Below are positions 30,818-43,200 of a stretch of 64,000 nt of DNA, piece by piece. Below the pieces are notes generated by a model that did no database searches, was not told the origin of the DNA, and saw only the letters and a list, made by a program, of their open reading frames with translations. This stretch comes from Henricia sp. BOLD:AAB3569 (Eukaryota > Echinodermata > Asteroidea > Spinulosida > Echinasteridae). A program made the position numbers and the translations under genes. Position 1 is the first letter of the stretch. The number at the start of each line of letters is the position of its first letter. The stretch lies in the NCBI GenBank assembly GCA_037783545.1, contig JBBELK010000308.1, positions 2,356,001 through 2,420,000 on the forward strand, in the 5' to 3' direction.

Positions 30818-31155
30818 AAGCACCATGGACGACCGCTCGAAAGCAGCCCTAACCAGACTTTTAAACACGATAAACATACCATTATTTTTATTTGGCTAAT
30901 ATGCATAATTACTTGTAACGTGAGCCGGCAACATTTCAAAAGCATTCGATACTTTCATAATATTAATTACCGATGTTCTCTAAATTCGGATACTATAAAT
31001 ACCTCAACGTGTGTCCAGTTAACTTTGATGGACCAAAAGTTGTGTGTTCCCGACCCAGTTTGTAACTTTGACGCTGTCCACGTCGAGGAAGAAGTTTGAT
31101 TTGAGTTGGGGAATTCCGGAGCTGTTTTGTATCGGCGCGTGTCTGGAGCCTAAAT

Positions 31156-31257
31156 ATGGCCCGCGTGGTCAAGCCTCTTGCCGGCATGGAAGTTATATTT
31201 CTGCTCGCTGTGGTGGGAGCCGGACTCGCAGTTTTTATCACGTCGCTTCAGTCCACG
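31156..31257 (+). CDS. TMEM179-like exon 1 (residues 1-34)
   Basis: ATG at 31156 follows an in-frame stop-containing upstream region; the donor GTAAGG follows 31257. It encodes a basic start (MARVVKP) and TM1. A second in-frame ATG at codon 11 would remove the basic head, so the first is preferred. Confidence 0.85.
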
Positions 31258-34200
31258 GTAAGGGCACGTCAACTATTGAAAATTCAAATTTAGAAGATTG
31301 TTAACATTTGTGTTCATATTTTAAACATTTCCCATCAATGACAGCTGCTTAAGCGACTGCCTAACAAGGCACCGATGGACCAATCACTTTGAAATCGCTT
31401 TCAAGACTGTTCCGCTTAAGGGATTTTGTCCAGGTCCAAAGGGGACGCGTTTGAGCAAAGAGATTTGCACATAATAAAATGTGACATTTTATTATTCTGG
31501 AAGAATCCTAAGGGCTGTCGGAAAACCAATGTAGGATGAGCTGACCACTACATCTACGCGTCTCCCTAATTACCCAAGAAATACAAGAGCTCATGGAGGC
31601 ACTTCGGGCAGAGTGGCACACCCTGCCTCAGCGGCTCTTAATTTTCTGTTTCTGGCAGAATCCTGCAGTTAAGGGCTCCCGGTTTTCAACCTGATTGAAC
31701 CTGCGTGGGATGAGCTGAGCGCGTCACCCAAACAGCCCAAGAAAGGCAGAGTGACGCACCCTACCTCAGCGGCTCTTACGGCGGCTGATGTAGTCAGCCT
31801 TGCCATAAGAGGTGGTCTTGCATGTTACTAGCCAATCAAATAATGTTACACATCTGTCTCCCTGATTTTTGGTCAAACTATAATTCGTGTTTCTATTTTT
31901 TTTATTAACCGTATTTGTAGTACGTAGGATAGGTCTGCGTGTACGGTGGCATTTTCTGCCGTAGACTCTTCCTAGCAAACGTTAGTAGACCCATGGAGGA
32001 AGTTCGTCCTCCACGGTAGACCTAATGTTCAATACAACAAAAATCCAAGACGACTTGTTTGGTATATAGCGCAGACCATGGCGTCTCCGTGCGCTCGTCC
32101 AAACGCGGCGATAACTTGCGAACAAGAGTATACCATAGTCAATGTGGTAATAGACTGCCGATTTTTTGAATACGTCATGTTTTGTATGTTGCCTAGGCCA
32201 TGACTCTACACTAAAAATCACTGAACCGTGTCCCTGTGCTTTTGCAGTACTTTTTCCGACGGCCATGATGTTTAGAGCCAATTAGCCTTTTTGAAGTATG
32301 GCGGACACAATAGGAGGGCGCACTTTGCAGTGGGTATAAAATCGACTAAAATGCAAAATAACTCAGTTTTTCACTTTACACTTATTTATTTTATTGATAA
32401 TTCTGTCTATGTATTATAATTACAACATCTAAATCAAGTTTTTGGAAAGAAATACAATTGATAAAAAAATTCATACCCAAATGAAATTGCGCCCTCTCCT
32501 TTTGTTCCGCCATACTTCTAAAAGGCTAATTACCATGGACACGTCACACTTCGGCTCATGGGAGATTTTTGAGGCGCTTGGTGGCAGCAAACAAATCGGT
32601 CCTTTTCCATTGTCTACGTCATATTGAGCATGCGCACTTTAGCTCCAACGTGACGTAAGCAATGGGAAAGGACCGGTTTGTTTGCTGCCACCAAGCGTCT
32701 GAAAAGTCTCCAATTGGAACGCAGGGCACAACTACGTAATGTTTCGTTCCCTAGCTCTTAATGTTTTTTCCTTAGAACGAAATTCCAGGTCTTTCTTGTA
32801 TCCCGTACACGGACGTCGCCTTTCAGGCCAACCCGCCCGTGTCATGGGCCAACATCACGTTCACTCCGCCCAGCTCGGACGGTAAATGCAGATTCTACAT
32901 GGCGACGCACATTATAGCGTTCTGCTTTGCGTTCGTTAACGCCCTCTATCGAGCAGTCACCATTTGCATTGAGAAAATAGACTTGTAAGTTGTCATAACC
33001 AGTTTTAAACAGCCCGTTTTCCCCTTAATTTGAAACTCTCAAGTTTCTTCGGCCAAAATTTGCCAAACCCCGCAAGTTCCCCTTTCAGACTCGGAAACAG
33101 CCACAAATTTTTCAGTTACCTTTAAGCTCCGGTAAAAAAAATTGACCCAAATGTTCCAGAGCCAACCTAGATCGTCTGGCAGGCACCATGTGTTTGTATA
33201 CAAAAGAAATGTCATTCACTCCAGTGGCTTTTATTTACCGAAGGAAAGTAATCATTCTTTCAATGCTCCTTCGCTGCGCTCATACGCATGAAAAACAGTT
33301 TCGTTCTATAAACAGACTCAAATAACCACACACAGAACATGAAATAAGTTTAACTTTATTTATTGAGACAGCATGGGATCGCGGCTCCAGTACACAATGA
33401 ACTGAATGTCTCCAATCTATACAAACAATATATAACCAAGTCACTATACAGCGAATATGACAGAAAACACAAGACCAGTCTCGATGACTAAAAAACTTTA
33501 GAAACCTCGGTGGCTCTCGGGCATAAGCATGCCTTCAATGCTTACATTATGTCCTGTGGTAACCATCTGGAACCAAGCCCTTTAGGCTCTTCGGACATCG
33601 TCCGGCTTTCAACAACTCAAACAACATAGGCTACATTTAAACAAGTAATAGTAAGAGTAATACACTGGTTTAGTACATTGTTGGTGTTTACAAAACGAAA
33701 AGGTCTATCATGTGAAAAATTTTCATCGAGATTGTTAGAACACAACACGAAAAGGCAGAAATCGTAAGCATAAAAGATTTCCATGTCAGAGAAATCTCTG
33801 GGATCGAGAACTCGCCCAGGAACATAGCAACGCTTTTGACGTCAGTCCAAGCAGTAAAAAACTACTGGCGCTCGGAGGCCACGAAAAACCTTTATTTTAT
33901 CTTTGTTTATAGGAGGAAACGTGGGTGCATCCTAGGACATCAAAAAGAGGCGCACTCCCCTTATCATTGCCACATTACCTAGGTTTGTTCCCGGGTTTTT
34001 GAAACAATTGAAATTTGTTAAAGAGGGGTAAGCTCAAGGGAAACACTTATGAGCGCCCTAAGGTGGATTCTTCGAGTGCGTCCAATAAATCGCTTAACAA
34101 TTGCACAATAGATACCGTGTACCCTGCGAGTTGGTGGTTCCTCGGGCTAGCGTCATACAACTGCATCGTTATGATTTGTGCTGGAATGTGACCAAAATAG

Positions 34201-36891
34201 AAGCTCTGCAATGATCTGAATGGTATCGAGACTTGGCTAAGACTTGCGTTTCTTCACGGCGCAGGGGCAATTCTGCTAGCGACCATGGCACTACTTGTAG
34301 GGTGCACAGTAATTTGGAGTCCGGCTAAAGAGGCAAATTTCACGACCCGTGATGTCCTGGCATACATCAGATAGGCGGATAAAGCTGAAAAAGCCTGTGG
34401 GAAAGCACAAAAAATCGAGAAAACAAAACGCCGTACAGACCATAAAGGGCGGGTGGGTGGGAAACCGTATGCGTAGTGTATACAAACATGGAGCAATAGA
34501 CATTCAGTGAGAGTGCATAAGCCTGAAGTGGCGAAACACGCCAGAATGCCTTCTTAAATGCAAAAGTGTCAATTGATATGTAAATTTCTGGAGGGAAAGG
34601 AATGCAAGGGAAGAATGTAAAGGCATTTGATCTATGTACCGAACGAAACTAAATTGTCATAGTTCAAGTTGAAAGACCTCTCGTAGACTGATAAAGAATT
34701 GTGCTCACACAACATGATTACAATATCCCATGTGCAACGATGCGTGGATGTTTGCTCAGTGCACGCAGGTTTAACCAACTTTACTCTATAGTGTTTTCAG
34801 CTTCAGATGCGCACGCAACTCTTTTCCAATCTCCTTCTACCAAATTTTATTTCCCATTCTAGCTCTTTCCCGCAATTTTTTCTACAGCATATTATTCCGC
34901 ATGCTGTCCGTACCTCTGTATCTTTTGTGTGCTCTGTTTGCCCTAATCGCGAGCACGGTGCTTCAAGTCGGTTTCAACCGATTCTGCGATCAACTGGAGG
35001 ATTACGTTGGATCTGACAGCACGTGAGTGTAGATATAGGCCGTATCGAATAGCCGCCATCCTGTAGGGCAACATTTGTTGTTTAAATTGGTCAACATTGT
35101 AAACACAAGATGTGCAACCGTGCATGCCAACTGGGGCGGTCGAGTTGGTGTCGCGTTCAGTCCCTGCTTTTCTCCTCTGGCGTCTCGGGTTCGAATCCTG
35201 GGCGTGTATGTGGATTGGGTTTGCAGTCCCTACTTGACCGCGTGGGATTTCCCCTGGGGATTTCTCTGGGTTTTTTTTCTCCCACTTCTAAAACTGCATC
35301 TCTTTCTTCGTCATCTTAAGTTGATATTTAAATACAGTTAAAGCTATACCAGATGCCATAAAATTAATGACAACAGAGATTTGGCGGGAAAAGAGAAGTT
35401 TCAATTTCATTTGGGTATATACAGTTTTCGTAAAATTATATTTTTCTCAAAAAACATGATTTAGCAATTTCAAAAGAGCCTTGGAAGTTTAAATATGCAT
35501 GGCGCAGCACATTAACCGCATTTGTTGCAAAGTTTAATATATATTAATTGTGTTGTCGACATTGGAAATAAGTTCCCCATATTCTCATTAACGTTAATGC
35601 ATCGGGCAATACGCAAAATGAGTTTTTGGTTTTTTGTATTCTTCAATAATTTCAAACAAGTGTTTCTGATCCTCCCCCTCAAACGAGATTGTTGAGTATG
35701 TTTTTTTAAAGAATGTTTCCCCCCTTCCATTCACCAGGTGCGAAGGTGCTTCCAGGTTTATTGCTGGACTGGCGGACGCCCCAAAGTCGGAGTTCGACTT
35801 TGTCGGAGAATTGACTATTGCCTCGGTCAGTATGGAAAACGGGATTTTTCCTGGGGTAAAAAATAGATGGGCTATATAATTGTTTAAAGGTATATGCATG
35901 ATTGGTAAACTGTTAAAACAGCATTATTTCCACTGTAATTGAAAGCCTATATCATGTTGAGAAAACTATACCTTGTAGACATTTTAGCCACATTACATAG
36001 GCCAAGATGCAGTAATAGGCCCCTATAATATACTCCAGAAAACCTGAAAAATCCGAGCATGGTTTTTGTGCATGAATGAATGGCTAAAAAAATCGCCTAT
36101 TATACAGGCGATCTTTGGAGATTCAAATAGTTTTGTAATTTTTCTCGTGAATGGGGCACATCAGACGAAATAATTTCACAGAATGATTACTACCATTACA
36201 CCATCTTGATAACAAGTAAGCTTTTAGATAATAATTTAGACATTTTTTGGAGGTAATGCATAGTTCCGACCTGTCAATCAAGCCGAACCCGCGACCAATC
36301 ACAACAGAGCTAGCAGACGGCACCCACATAGGTCAAAGTGATGCAATCATCACACAATCACGCGATTTTCTGCCCATACCTATGTTGTATGCGTGAGTGA
36401 CCGGGTGAATTTTGGTTTTAATGTCGGGCGATTCGCTGTTCAAAGGTAGGAAAGCGCATTTTTATGAATATATGTCATCCCTGCATTACTAGCCCTTCGC
36501 TCAGTGTGTGCTACGGTAACTGTCGACCCCCAAAACATAAATACCTTTGAGTTTTCTCCAATGAATCTGTGCTTTCCATGCCGAGTCCCGTTGTTTTGTA
36601 CGTACATGTCGCCATTTTTTTGCGATGGCTTGTGAGCACATAGCAACAATATCTAAGGGGCGGGGTTAACTGGGCAATCTCGGAACTATGCATTACCAAA
36701 CATGGTCTAGACTATCTTTAATAAAATAGGCTGTTCGGTTTAGAAGTAAACAAAGTATATGTTTTCCCCTTTTCTGTCAACAGAAGGCGTCGTGGATCGC
36801 CATGGCTTTCTGGCTCGTCTTAACGGTCTTATCAGTCATTGGTTGCGGCATGGCGAGGAAACAGAAAGACACGGAAACGATCAAGTCGTAG
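31156..36891 (+). CDS. TMEM179/TMEM179B-family four-pass membrane protein, five exons, 213 residues
   Basis: Joining 31156-31257, 32776-32984, 34888-35022, 35738-35825 and 36784-36891 gives one frame of 214 codons (intron phases 0, 2, 2, 0). TM segments: about 13-30, 75-98, 110-131 and 181-199. The loop after TM1 has C42, C72 and a possible N-glycosylation site N60-I-T. TM3 ends IASTVLQVGF followed by FCDQL, and the next loop has C150; this Cys placement and the IAST..VGF pattern are what I recognise from TMEM179 and TMEM179B. The tail is short and basic/acidic (ARKQKDTETIKS). Length is close to the family's 220-230. The molecular function of the family is not established. Whether it is the 179 or the 179B branch cannot be set here. 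Confidence 0.85.
32280..32531. mobile_element. TIR element in TMEM179-like intron 1
   Basis: AATTAGCCTTTTTGAAGTAT and GGCGGACACAATAGGAGGGC at the left are answered by GCGCCCTCTCCTTTTGTTCC and ATACTTCTAAAAGGCTAATT at the right. About 45 bp inverted ends enclose an AT-rich core of about 150 bp. Confidence 0.75.
32560..32711. mobile_element. hairpin MITE directly next to the previous one
   Basis: Arms of about 65 bp: GCGCTTGGTGGCAGCAAACA...CATTGTCTACGTCA against TGACGTAAGCAATGGG...TTTGCTGCCACCAAGCG. A short central part includes GAGCATGCGCAC. It ends 65 bp before exon 2 of the TMEM179-like gene. Confidence 0.75.
32776..32984 (+). CDS. TMEM179-like exon 2 (residues 35-103)
   Basis: The acceptor TTTTTTCCTTAG and donor GTAAGTTG bound 209 bases. 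It encodes the first extracellular loop (C42, NIT at 60-62, C72) and TM2. The exon is richer in C and G at third positions than its surroundings, as expected for coding sequence. Confidence 0.88.
32985..34887 (+). other. TMEM179-like intron 2
   Basis: No repeat family I can name and no extra exon. A minus-strand frame at 34254-34496 has no splice or family support. Confidence 0.5.
34888..35022 (+). CDS. TMEM179-like exon 3 (residues 104-149)
   Basis: The acceptor CAATTTTTTCTACAG and donor GTGAGTG bound 135 bases starting in phase 2. It encodes TM3 and the family-like ALIASTVLQVGFNRFCD segment. Confidence 0.88.
35110..35335 (+). mobile_element. tRNA-derived SINE in TMEM179-like intron 3
   Basis: The head has an A-box-like GGTCGAGTTGGTGTCG and a B box GGGTTCGAATCCTGGGC. 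It is followed by a body with TTTCCCCTGGGGATTTCTC and a T-run. This head differs from the other SINE families in the window. Confidence 0.65.
35738..35825 (+). CDS. TMEM179-like exon 4 (residues 149-178)
   Basis: The acceptor CCATTCACCAG and donor GTCAGT bound 88 bases. It encodes the second loop, beginning with C150 and ending FVGELTIAS before TM4. Confidence 0.82.
36784..36891 (+). CDS. TMEM179-like exon 5 (residues 179-213 and stop)
   Basis: The acceptor CCCTTTTCTGTCAACAG precedes AAG; TAG is at 36889-36891. It encodes TM4 (WIAMAFWLVLTVLSVIGCG) and the cytosolic tail. The poly(A) site is not certain; no AATAAA is seen in the first 1 kb, the nearest I see being around 38393. Confidence 0.86.
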   Translation, partial: KASWIAMAFWLVLTVLSVIGCGMARKQKDTETIKS

Positions 36892-37020
36892 ACATTTCAT
36901 CACAAGAACATACATGTGTAAACATCTTATGAAATGTTTGCCCTAGAAATATTGTATAGTGGATGCAACAGAACATTTACCCAAACTGAAAAAAGATATG
37001 AAAAATGTCCATGTGTGGAC

Positions 37021-37106
37021 ACTATGAGCAACTAATGGAAATTGGGCACACACCATTGTTAATAACTGTGGTTTGTGCCCAATTTCCATTATTAGTTGCT
37101 TATAGT
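37021..37106 (+). repeat. pre-miRNA-like hairpin downstream of the TMEM179-like gene
   Basis: 37021-37050 (ACTATGAGCAACTAATGGAA...) pairs with 37074-37106 with only small bulges around a 23-base loop. It starts 130 bases after the stop codon, so it would lie in a typical-length 3' UTR. The size suits a microRNA precursor, but a small MITE is equally possible. Confidence 0.6.
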
Positions 37107-38060
37107 GAGAATATGATGAATATTTTAAAACTCTTTAAAGAGAGGGTGTGTAAACAAGTTAAAACGACTAAAACTTCACACAAAATCACACTGTGGTCCC
37201 CTGACCTCGTATGCCAACATGTAAACAGCAGCTGGCCGCGATTCCAGGACTTTGTAAGTTGGGCCTTTTCAGAGGATGGTTCAGTCGATCACCGGGTCCA
37301 GTCCCTTTGGCTATCTCACAATAATAGCGGGAAAAATATCTGCTCTCATAGGTTTGTGTACAGATTTAACCGCGTTGAGAAAATGAGACATTCACTTTAG
37401 TTTAATGGCTAGGCGCCAATTTGCAGTGATCGAAGTATAGGTCTAGTTTGACTTGGCGACGGATGTACAGAGTTTCAAGTGGTGCAATAATATTGCTTGC
37501 TAACAGCGTGTCAGTGTGTATTTCTTGTGGCCAAAACTTCACACGCCCGCGCCCGCCGCATCCCCGTTAAGGTGAAATAGGTGCCACGGTCGAGGGTTAT
37601 AAAATTCATTTAAAATGTCTTCTCTTGTTTTAATTGTCAGACAGAGATGTGTTTCCGAATTTTAGGGATTTAGCCTCACTCCAGTCGCAATAATAATATT
37701 CACCCATTAGATAACGTCTTTTTAGATAACGTACTCGGCGGCGGCTTACGTTTGTTTCATTCACATCTTGTCAACATTTTATAGAATATATCATAATTCA
37801 ATGTAGCAATTTCTGGCCAAACGTATTTACGGCTGGAATTGCGTATATAAGGTTGCTGTAAGGTTGCCATTGATTAGTATTTCTAGTTACATTTTAATTT
37901 ATAAAAAGTTTAAGAAACGTAAAGTACATAAATTCCAGGGACTTTCTGGCAAATAGGCCTATACTTTAAACTATATATAGGCCTATATTTGTCTTTTTTG
38001 ACTATTGTCTGCTAGGGGATTTTACATTTTCACAATTTCCCGTTTTCCCCAATCGTTGTA
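37107..38060. other. intergenic or 3' UTR stretch
   Basis: No exon, tRNA-like or inverted repeat is recognised. A 131-codon + strand frame at 37005-37400 begins inside the hairpin and has no family features. Confidence 0.4.
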
Positions 38061-38313
38061 TTGAGCTCATGCCAATGACGTCATTTTGGGAGTAAAACAA
38101 TGCCGCGTCGTTGTGGAAGCAATGTGCGTGCGCGTTGTGTGTGTCCATAGCGTGCGTAACGCGCTATATGCTGAGGCTCCCATTGGTGAACTAAACCGCG
38201 GTACGCCCACCAGAGAGACACACAACGCGCACGCACATTGCTTCCACAATGACTCAGCATTATTTAATTGACTCCCAAAATGGCATATTCGCACGTGTTC
38301 GAAAGGGGTCAAT
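38061..38313. mobile_element. foldback element family D, copy 1
   Basis: The core arms are inverted: GTGGAAGCAATGTGCGTGCG and CGTTGTGTGTGTCC at the left answer ACACACAACGCGCACGCAC and ATTGCTTCCACAATG at the right. TTTTGGGAGT/ACTCCCAAAATGGCA lies outside. The copy at 55063-55310 is nearly identical along its length, so the family moved recently. Confidence 0.8.
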
Positions 38314-38516
38314 ACAGGCTTCGTGCATGTTATGTCACGTGTACATTACTAGTCCTTTAGCAACACAGTACAACTTCGCCATTTTAAGTTGATAATAAAA
38401 GTATAGTTAAACCTAAAACTGTATATAGTTGATAGCATAAAGGGCCTCAGTTATCGAATATGCCATCAAGTTAACAACAACAAGAGTTCAGCAATGAAAA
38501 ATTTGTAGGCCTATAT

Positions 38517-38783
38517 GGGTCTTTCCACATACAGTAAATGGGGCATTTTGGCAACACAGACCATATTTTCCAGGAGATACCTAGTTTGTCTGGTCTCAAA
38601 ATAAAAGAAATAACGGGGTTTTTAGAAAGGCATGTTGTCACATTTTTTGTAACCTTTTTGGGCCAAAATTATCTCTTCAGAACAACTGAAACTTATTTAT
38701 TTTATTTTGAGACCAGACAAAGGTATTTTCCTGGAAATTATGGTCTGTGTTGCAAAAATGCCCCATTTACTGTGAAAAGACCC
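38517..38783. mobile_element. foldback MITE family A, copy 3 (shortened)
   Basis: Ends GGGTCTTTCCACATACAGTA and TTTACTGTGAAAAGACCC, with GACCAGACAAAGG and its inverse inside. The central CCGGGACGG region of the longer copies is missing. Confidence 0.75.
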
Positions 38784-40147
38784 ATGGCCGTCTGATTCAT
38801 GTTTACATTTTAGCATTGGACAATTAATAACACATTTAAGCTGCGGCAAAATCAAAAATTTGTGTGCTTTGCGTCCTTTTACTTTGTTCGTGTCTGTGTT
38901 TAATTTCTAAGACACGTTTGGGCCAACAATTATATTTTGGGGTATTTTTACTCAGAATATAAATTTTCAAAAAGACTTAGCCTAATTACATTCCAAAAAT
39001 AAACAAAATGGGTTACAAATTGATATTGGTTATCGATATCAAAAATCCATAATCCCCTCCTTGGATATAAGCAATCAACTTTTTAATGTTTACTTTTTAT
39101 ATCGCTCATTCTTTTGCCAAATGTTAATGTTATTATTTTGAGTTTCTCGTACTAAATTTATTGTTTTATGTTTATTGTGATCCAGGGCCCTGTGGTAGAC
39201 CACTTTATGTGAACGGGCTACCCTGGTTAAAAATCAGAAAATAATAATAATAAGGTCAAATGCCAAAAATCGCAAATTTCATAACGGGTTAGTCTAGCAA
39301 TTTTTCTCAAAATTGGCCAACAAATGACTTTTTGAAAATTTTCTCAAAAATGACTCCTAACATAAATATTGCACCCATAGCATTTAGAACCTATTTCGGC
39401 AGTTTTACAGCTCCAGGCTATTTCTGAGAATTCAATTATGAGTTTATATATAAGCAATATTTCCTGCAATTTTTAAGAAAATAGTCTGACTCATAAAATA
39501 TTTGGTCAAAAATTAAAAAAAATCATAAGCGAATTTTCTTTAAATTAACACAAACATTTCTTTTTGGAAAATGTCTCAGAAATGACTCCTGACGAAAAGT
39601 ATACCCTTTTTGGAACTCATTACGCCAAGCTATTAAATTGCCAGTCTCAGACCCCCATGTCCCATCTGAAAGAAATATTAAAAATTCTGGAAAGGCTACA
39701 TTGTGTTTATTACTTTGCATGTCATTCCATTCATATTATGTCATTACGTAATGGCTACAGAGGTAGCCATTCAAACGGCGTTTTGAATTAACCACAACCT
39801 TTGTTTGCGACCTGCAGCGCCCGGTAAATAAAACAAAAATCCTAAGATGTCGGAATCGCGATTCCAATTTTTAAGGAATCGATTCTCTTTATCTAGATTC
39901 GATTCCCGGTGATAGCCTGCCGATTCCCGAAATGTTTTACATTATATGTTGGGTATACAGTTATGGTATACACTTATCGTTTTCCCATGAAAGAAAAATG
40001 GAATCGATTCCGAGTGACATCGCGACTCCTTTTTGGAATGGGAGTCGCCCAAGCCTTCCACCGCATTCCGGGCCGGGCGAAGCAGTGAGCCGTGGAATCA
40101 GCAGGCAGATTTTGTAACACTAGATGAACTGCCGACGGCCGGTTAAG
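38784..40147. other. AT-rich intergenic stretch
   Basis: It ends in a more CG-rich part (from about 39850) with repeated GGAATCG and CGATTCC motifs. That part may be the promoter side of the candidate small-protein gene, but no promoter element is diagnostic. Confidence 0.4.
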
Positions 40148-40200
40148 ATGCTGGGTGATACGGGACGTCCTCGACAATCTACACTGCTGGTATTTTTTAG
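40148..40200 (+). CDS. candidate small-protein exon 1
   Basis: ATG at 40148; the donor GTACGT follows TTTTTTAG. That same TATTTTTTAG could be read as an acceptor, so this is the weakest exon. If it is wrong, the frame can start at the ATG inside exon 2 (40450). Confidence 0.25.
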
Positions 40201-43200
40201 GTACGTAAACTGACTTTATAACGGTTTTTCCGTTATGTGAGAATAGTGAAGATTACAGTTTTTACGTGTCTTTTACCTACTTCTGTGGGGTTCGGGATTT
40301 AGGACGTACACGTGGGTTGAGTAAAATGGGTGAATTTGAAGGGGAAAAAGATATTTGTTTTGTGATTCCTTTCTTGGAGTTGGAGGGGGTGGGGAACGAA
40401 GAATCACAATTTTTCTAATGCAACTGTTGTTTTTTCTTTCAGACTGGACATGGTGCGGCGGCTTCTTGGAACAGGTAAATTGCGGATCCGTTAAAACTCT
40501 TGGGGGAAAAAATCCGTTTACTGGTCGCCACTTATTCTCCTGATAACGACTTATAACCATGTACCACCAAAACGTGTTAATATTTGAATGGGAAGTGATT
40601 TTAGGAGTGAAAAACATACCGGTGTGAAGTTGGTTCCTTATTCGACGTTCGACGTTCAATATTCAATAAGGAGCTGTTACTTATTCAATATTCAATAAGG
40701 AGCTGTTACTTATTCAATATTCAATAAGGAGCTGTTACTTATTTAACATTCAATAAGGAACTGTTACTTATTCGACATACAAATGCACAGAAAATGTTAT
40801 TTCAAAGGGTCAAATGCCCCACCGTGGGGTATGAAAAACGTGACCAAACCCCCACCTAGGGGATGGGGCAGCGCAGGGGGATGGGGCAGCGCAGGGGGAG
40901 GGGGCGGAGGGACCAATTGATACATAAGGTACATAAGTCAATATATTGAATGTCGAATAAGTAACAGTTCCTTATTGAATGTTGAATAAGTAACAGCTCC
41001 TTATTGAATATTGAACGTCGAACGTCGAATAAGTAACCAACTTCACCTTGCTGAAAAACATTGACCATTTTCCTTGAAAATACATTTTCTGCCCCGGCCG
41101 TTCCATAGACTATGACACAAGGCGTCTCAGTGGCGACCTTGAACGGAATTCATACCATACGCAGCTAGCTCTGTGCCTTTAAACGATGTGCACAAATCCT
41201 ATGGACTTCGTCTACAAAAATTACTTTTCCCCCTAAATTAACCTTCTTTTAGGTATTTTTTTCATATACATTGAACACGGATTTGGGTAAATTTATATAT
41301 TGGAATCGATAGCTTATTCAATTCTAAGATATACTTCCCACTGACACTTCCGTCGCAAATGTTGCATTTCTGAGATAATTAAATGATAAAATTACTGCAT
41401 AAAGTAATGCACAAAATAACGTGGCGAGCGGTCTGTGCGTAAGCGCGACAACAGAGGGCGCTGCGCGCGCGCGAGAATGGTTATCTTATGCACTAACTCA
41501 GTGAAGGCAATTTTTGAAGAAGAAAACGTGATTTTTCTACAGAAAAGCAACATTTGCGACAAAAGTGCAAGTGGGAAGTATATATATATCTTAAAATTAC
41601 ATTATGTGTTGATTCCAGGAGGTAATTTCCTCAAAATCTTAGTTCAGTGTATACGAAAAAAATACCTTATTTTATGCTAAAATCATATTTTCTTAACAAT
41701 TTCACTTTTTTGGCGAAAGATAAGCTGTATTAAAGTCAAAATAATGCAGATATTGAACTAAAATCTTACCCATAAACATGCCAAATGTACTGTGGATATA
41801 GTAAAAATGTCACATACATTCATTAATGCACCACGTAATTCTCAATGACATGAACTGTACCGGGGGTAAGCCCCCAAAAAAGTGCAAATCTGCAAAACAC
41901 ATTTTTAACTTGAAAAGACATTAACTATAATTATTACCATGCATAGACACCCAGGATTTTCCTTGTTATGATATATAAACCATGTAAAAATGTTAGTTTG
42001 ATGATAAAAATTAGGTGGGAAAGTGTCATGAATTTATAAGGAAAAACTTATAATTTTTAAAGATTTGTCCAATAGGTTTAGCGCAGGGTCTCAGGGACTC
42101 CATGCATGGTAATTTTTCCCTATTTCAAGTTGTGGATTTTCTACCCAATATCTCTGGTGGTGTCAATGTATAGGAACAAATAGGAATAAATTACCACAAA
42201 ACAATAATTCAACAAAATGAAGCCATTTTAAATGATCATGGTAAGGGTTTCGAGAACCTTATATTTATTTCATTAACAGCAATACTTTGTCTTTTCTTCT
42301 CAGGTTTGATCACCAGCCAAGGGTCCAGTTTAAATGAAGTAAGTATCAGTCTCTATTGTAACTTTAAATGTGTATTGTTTGTGCTTGGAGCCAATTTACC
42401 ATGAAAATTTGGACAATTCTCAGTTTTATGTTCACTATACCAAAGTAGGTGTACTTATTTTTCTGTGTGGAGAATTATGGTAAAATACCTTGCTTAAAGG
42501 CACATCTACAACCTTTTGAATTAACCAAGGTACATGACACTTGACTGGAAATTTCATAGTAAAATTGGCTCAGAGTACGTATATTTTTAAGGAAAGAACT
42601 GACCTCCAAATTTAAATCTTTAGGAAAAAAGTAAAACTAAAACAAATTTGGAATATGTGGCCAGTGACATTAAAATTAAAGAAATTAGCTTAATGAAAGT
42701 CCATACATAAACTGCATTTTCCGGAAACCAATATTTTTGATAATTTTAAAGCTTAATTGGGAAAATAACTCAATTATTGGCCCTTTCGCAAATTCATTGC
42801 TTGAGAAATCAGTGTAAACAAAGTTTCTGACAAATTGTTGGTGTTCTTTAATAATATTGCCTTTCATGTCTCTCGACTATCAGGAAACAACTCAATATTG
42901 ATACATGTATAGGTTGCTGAGTGGCAGCTAAGCCAGAGACATAGGGAAAATTTTCCTTTTCTTCAAAAAGAATGTTCTAGGATCTTTAAGGTACATTACA
43001 CAACACTGGACTTAGGGCTTTACATCTTATCCACAGGATGGAGCAATTGGGGTCAAGTGCCTTGCTCAAGGGCACAATTAAGTGGGTCATTCCGTGAGCT
43101 TTTGGACCTGACCCTCACAGATTGAAATGAAATTTTGTGTGCTGATTGGACTCCTTGAGAAACCCCGAGAACTAAAATTATGTCATTTGGTCAAGTAATT

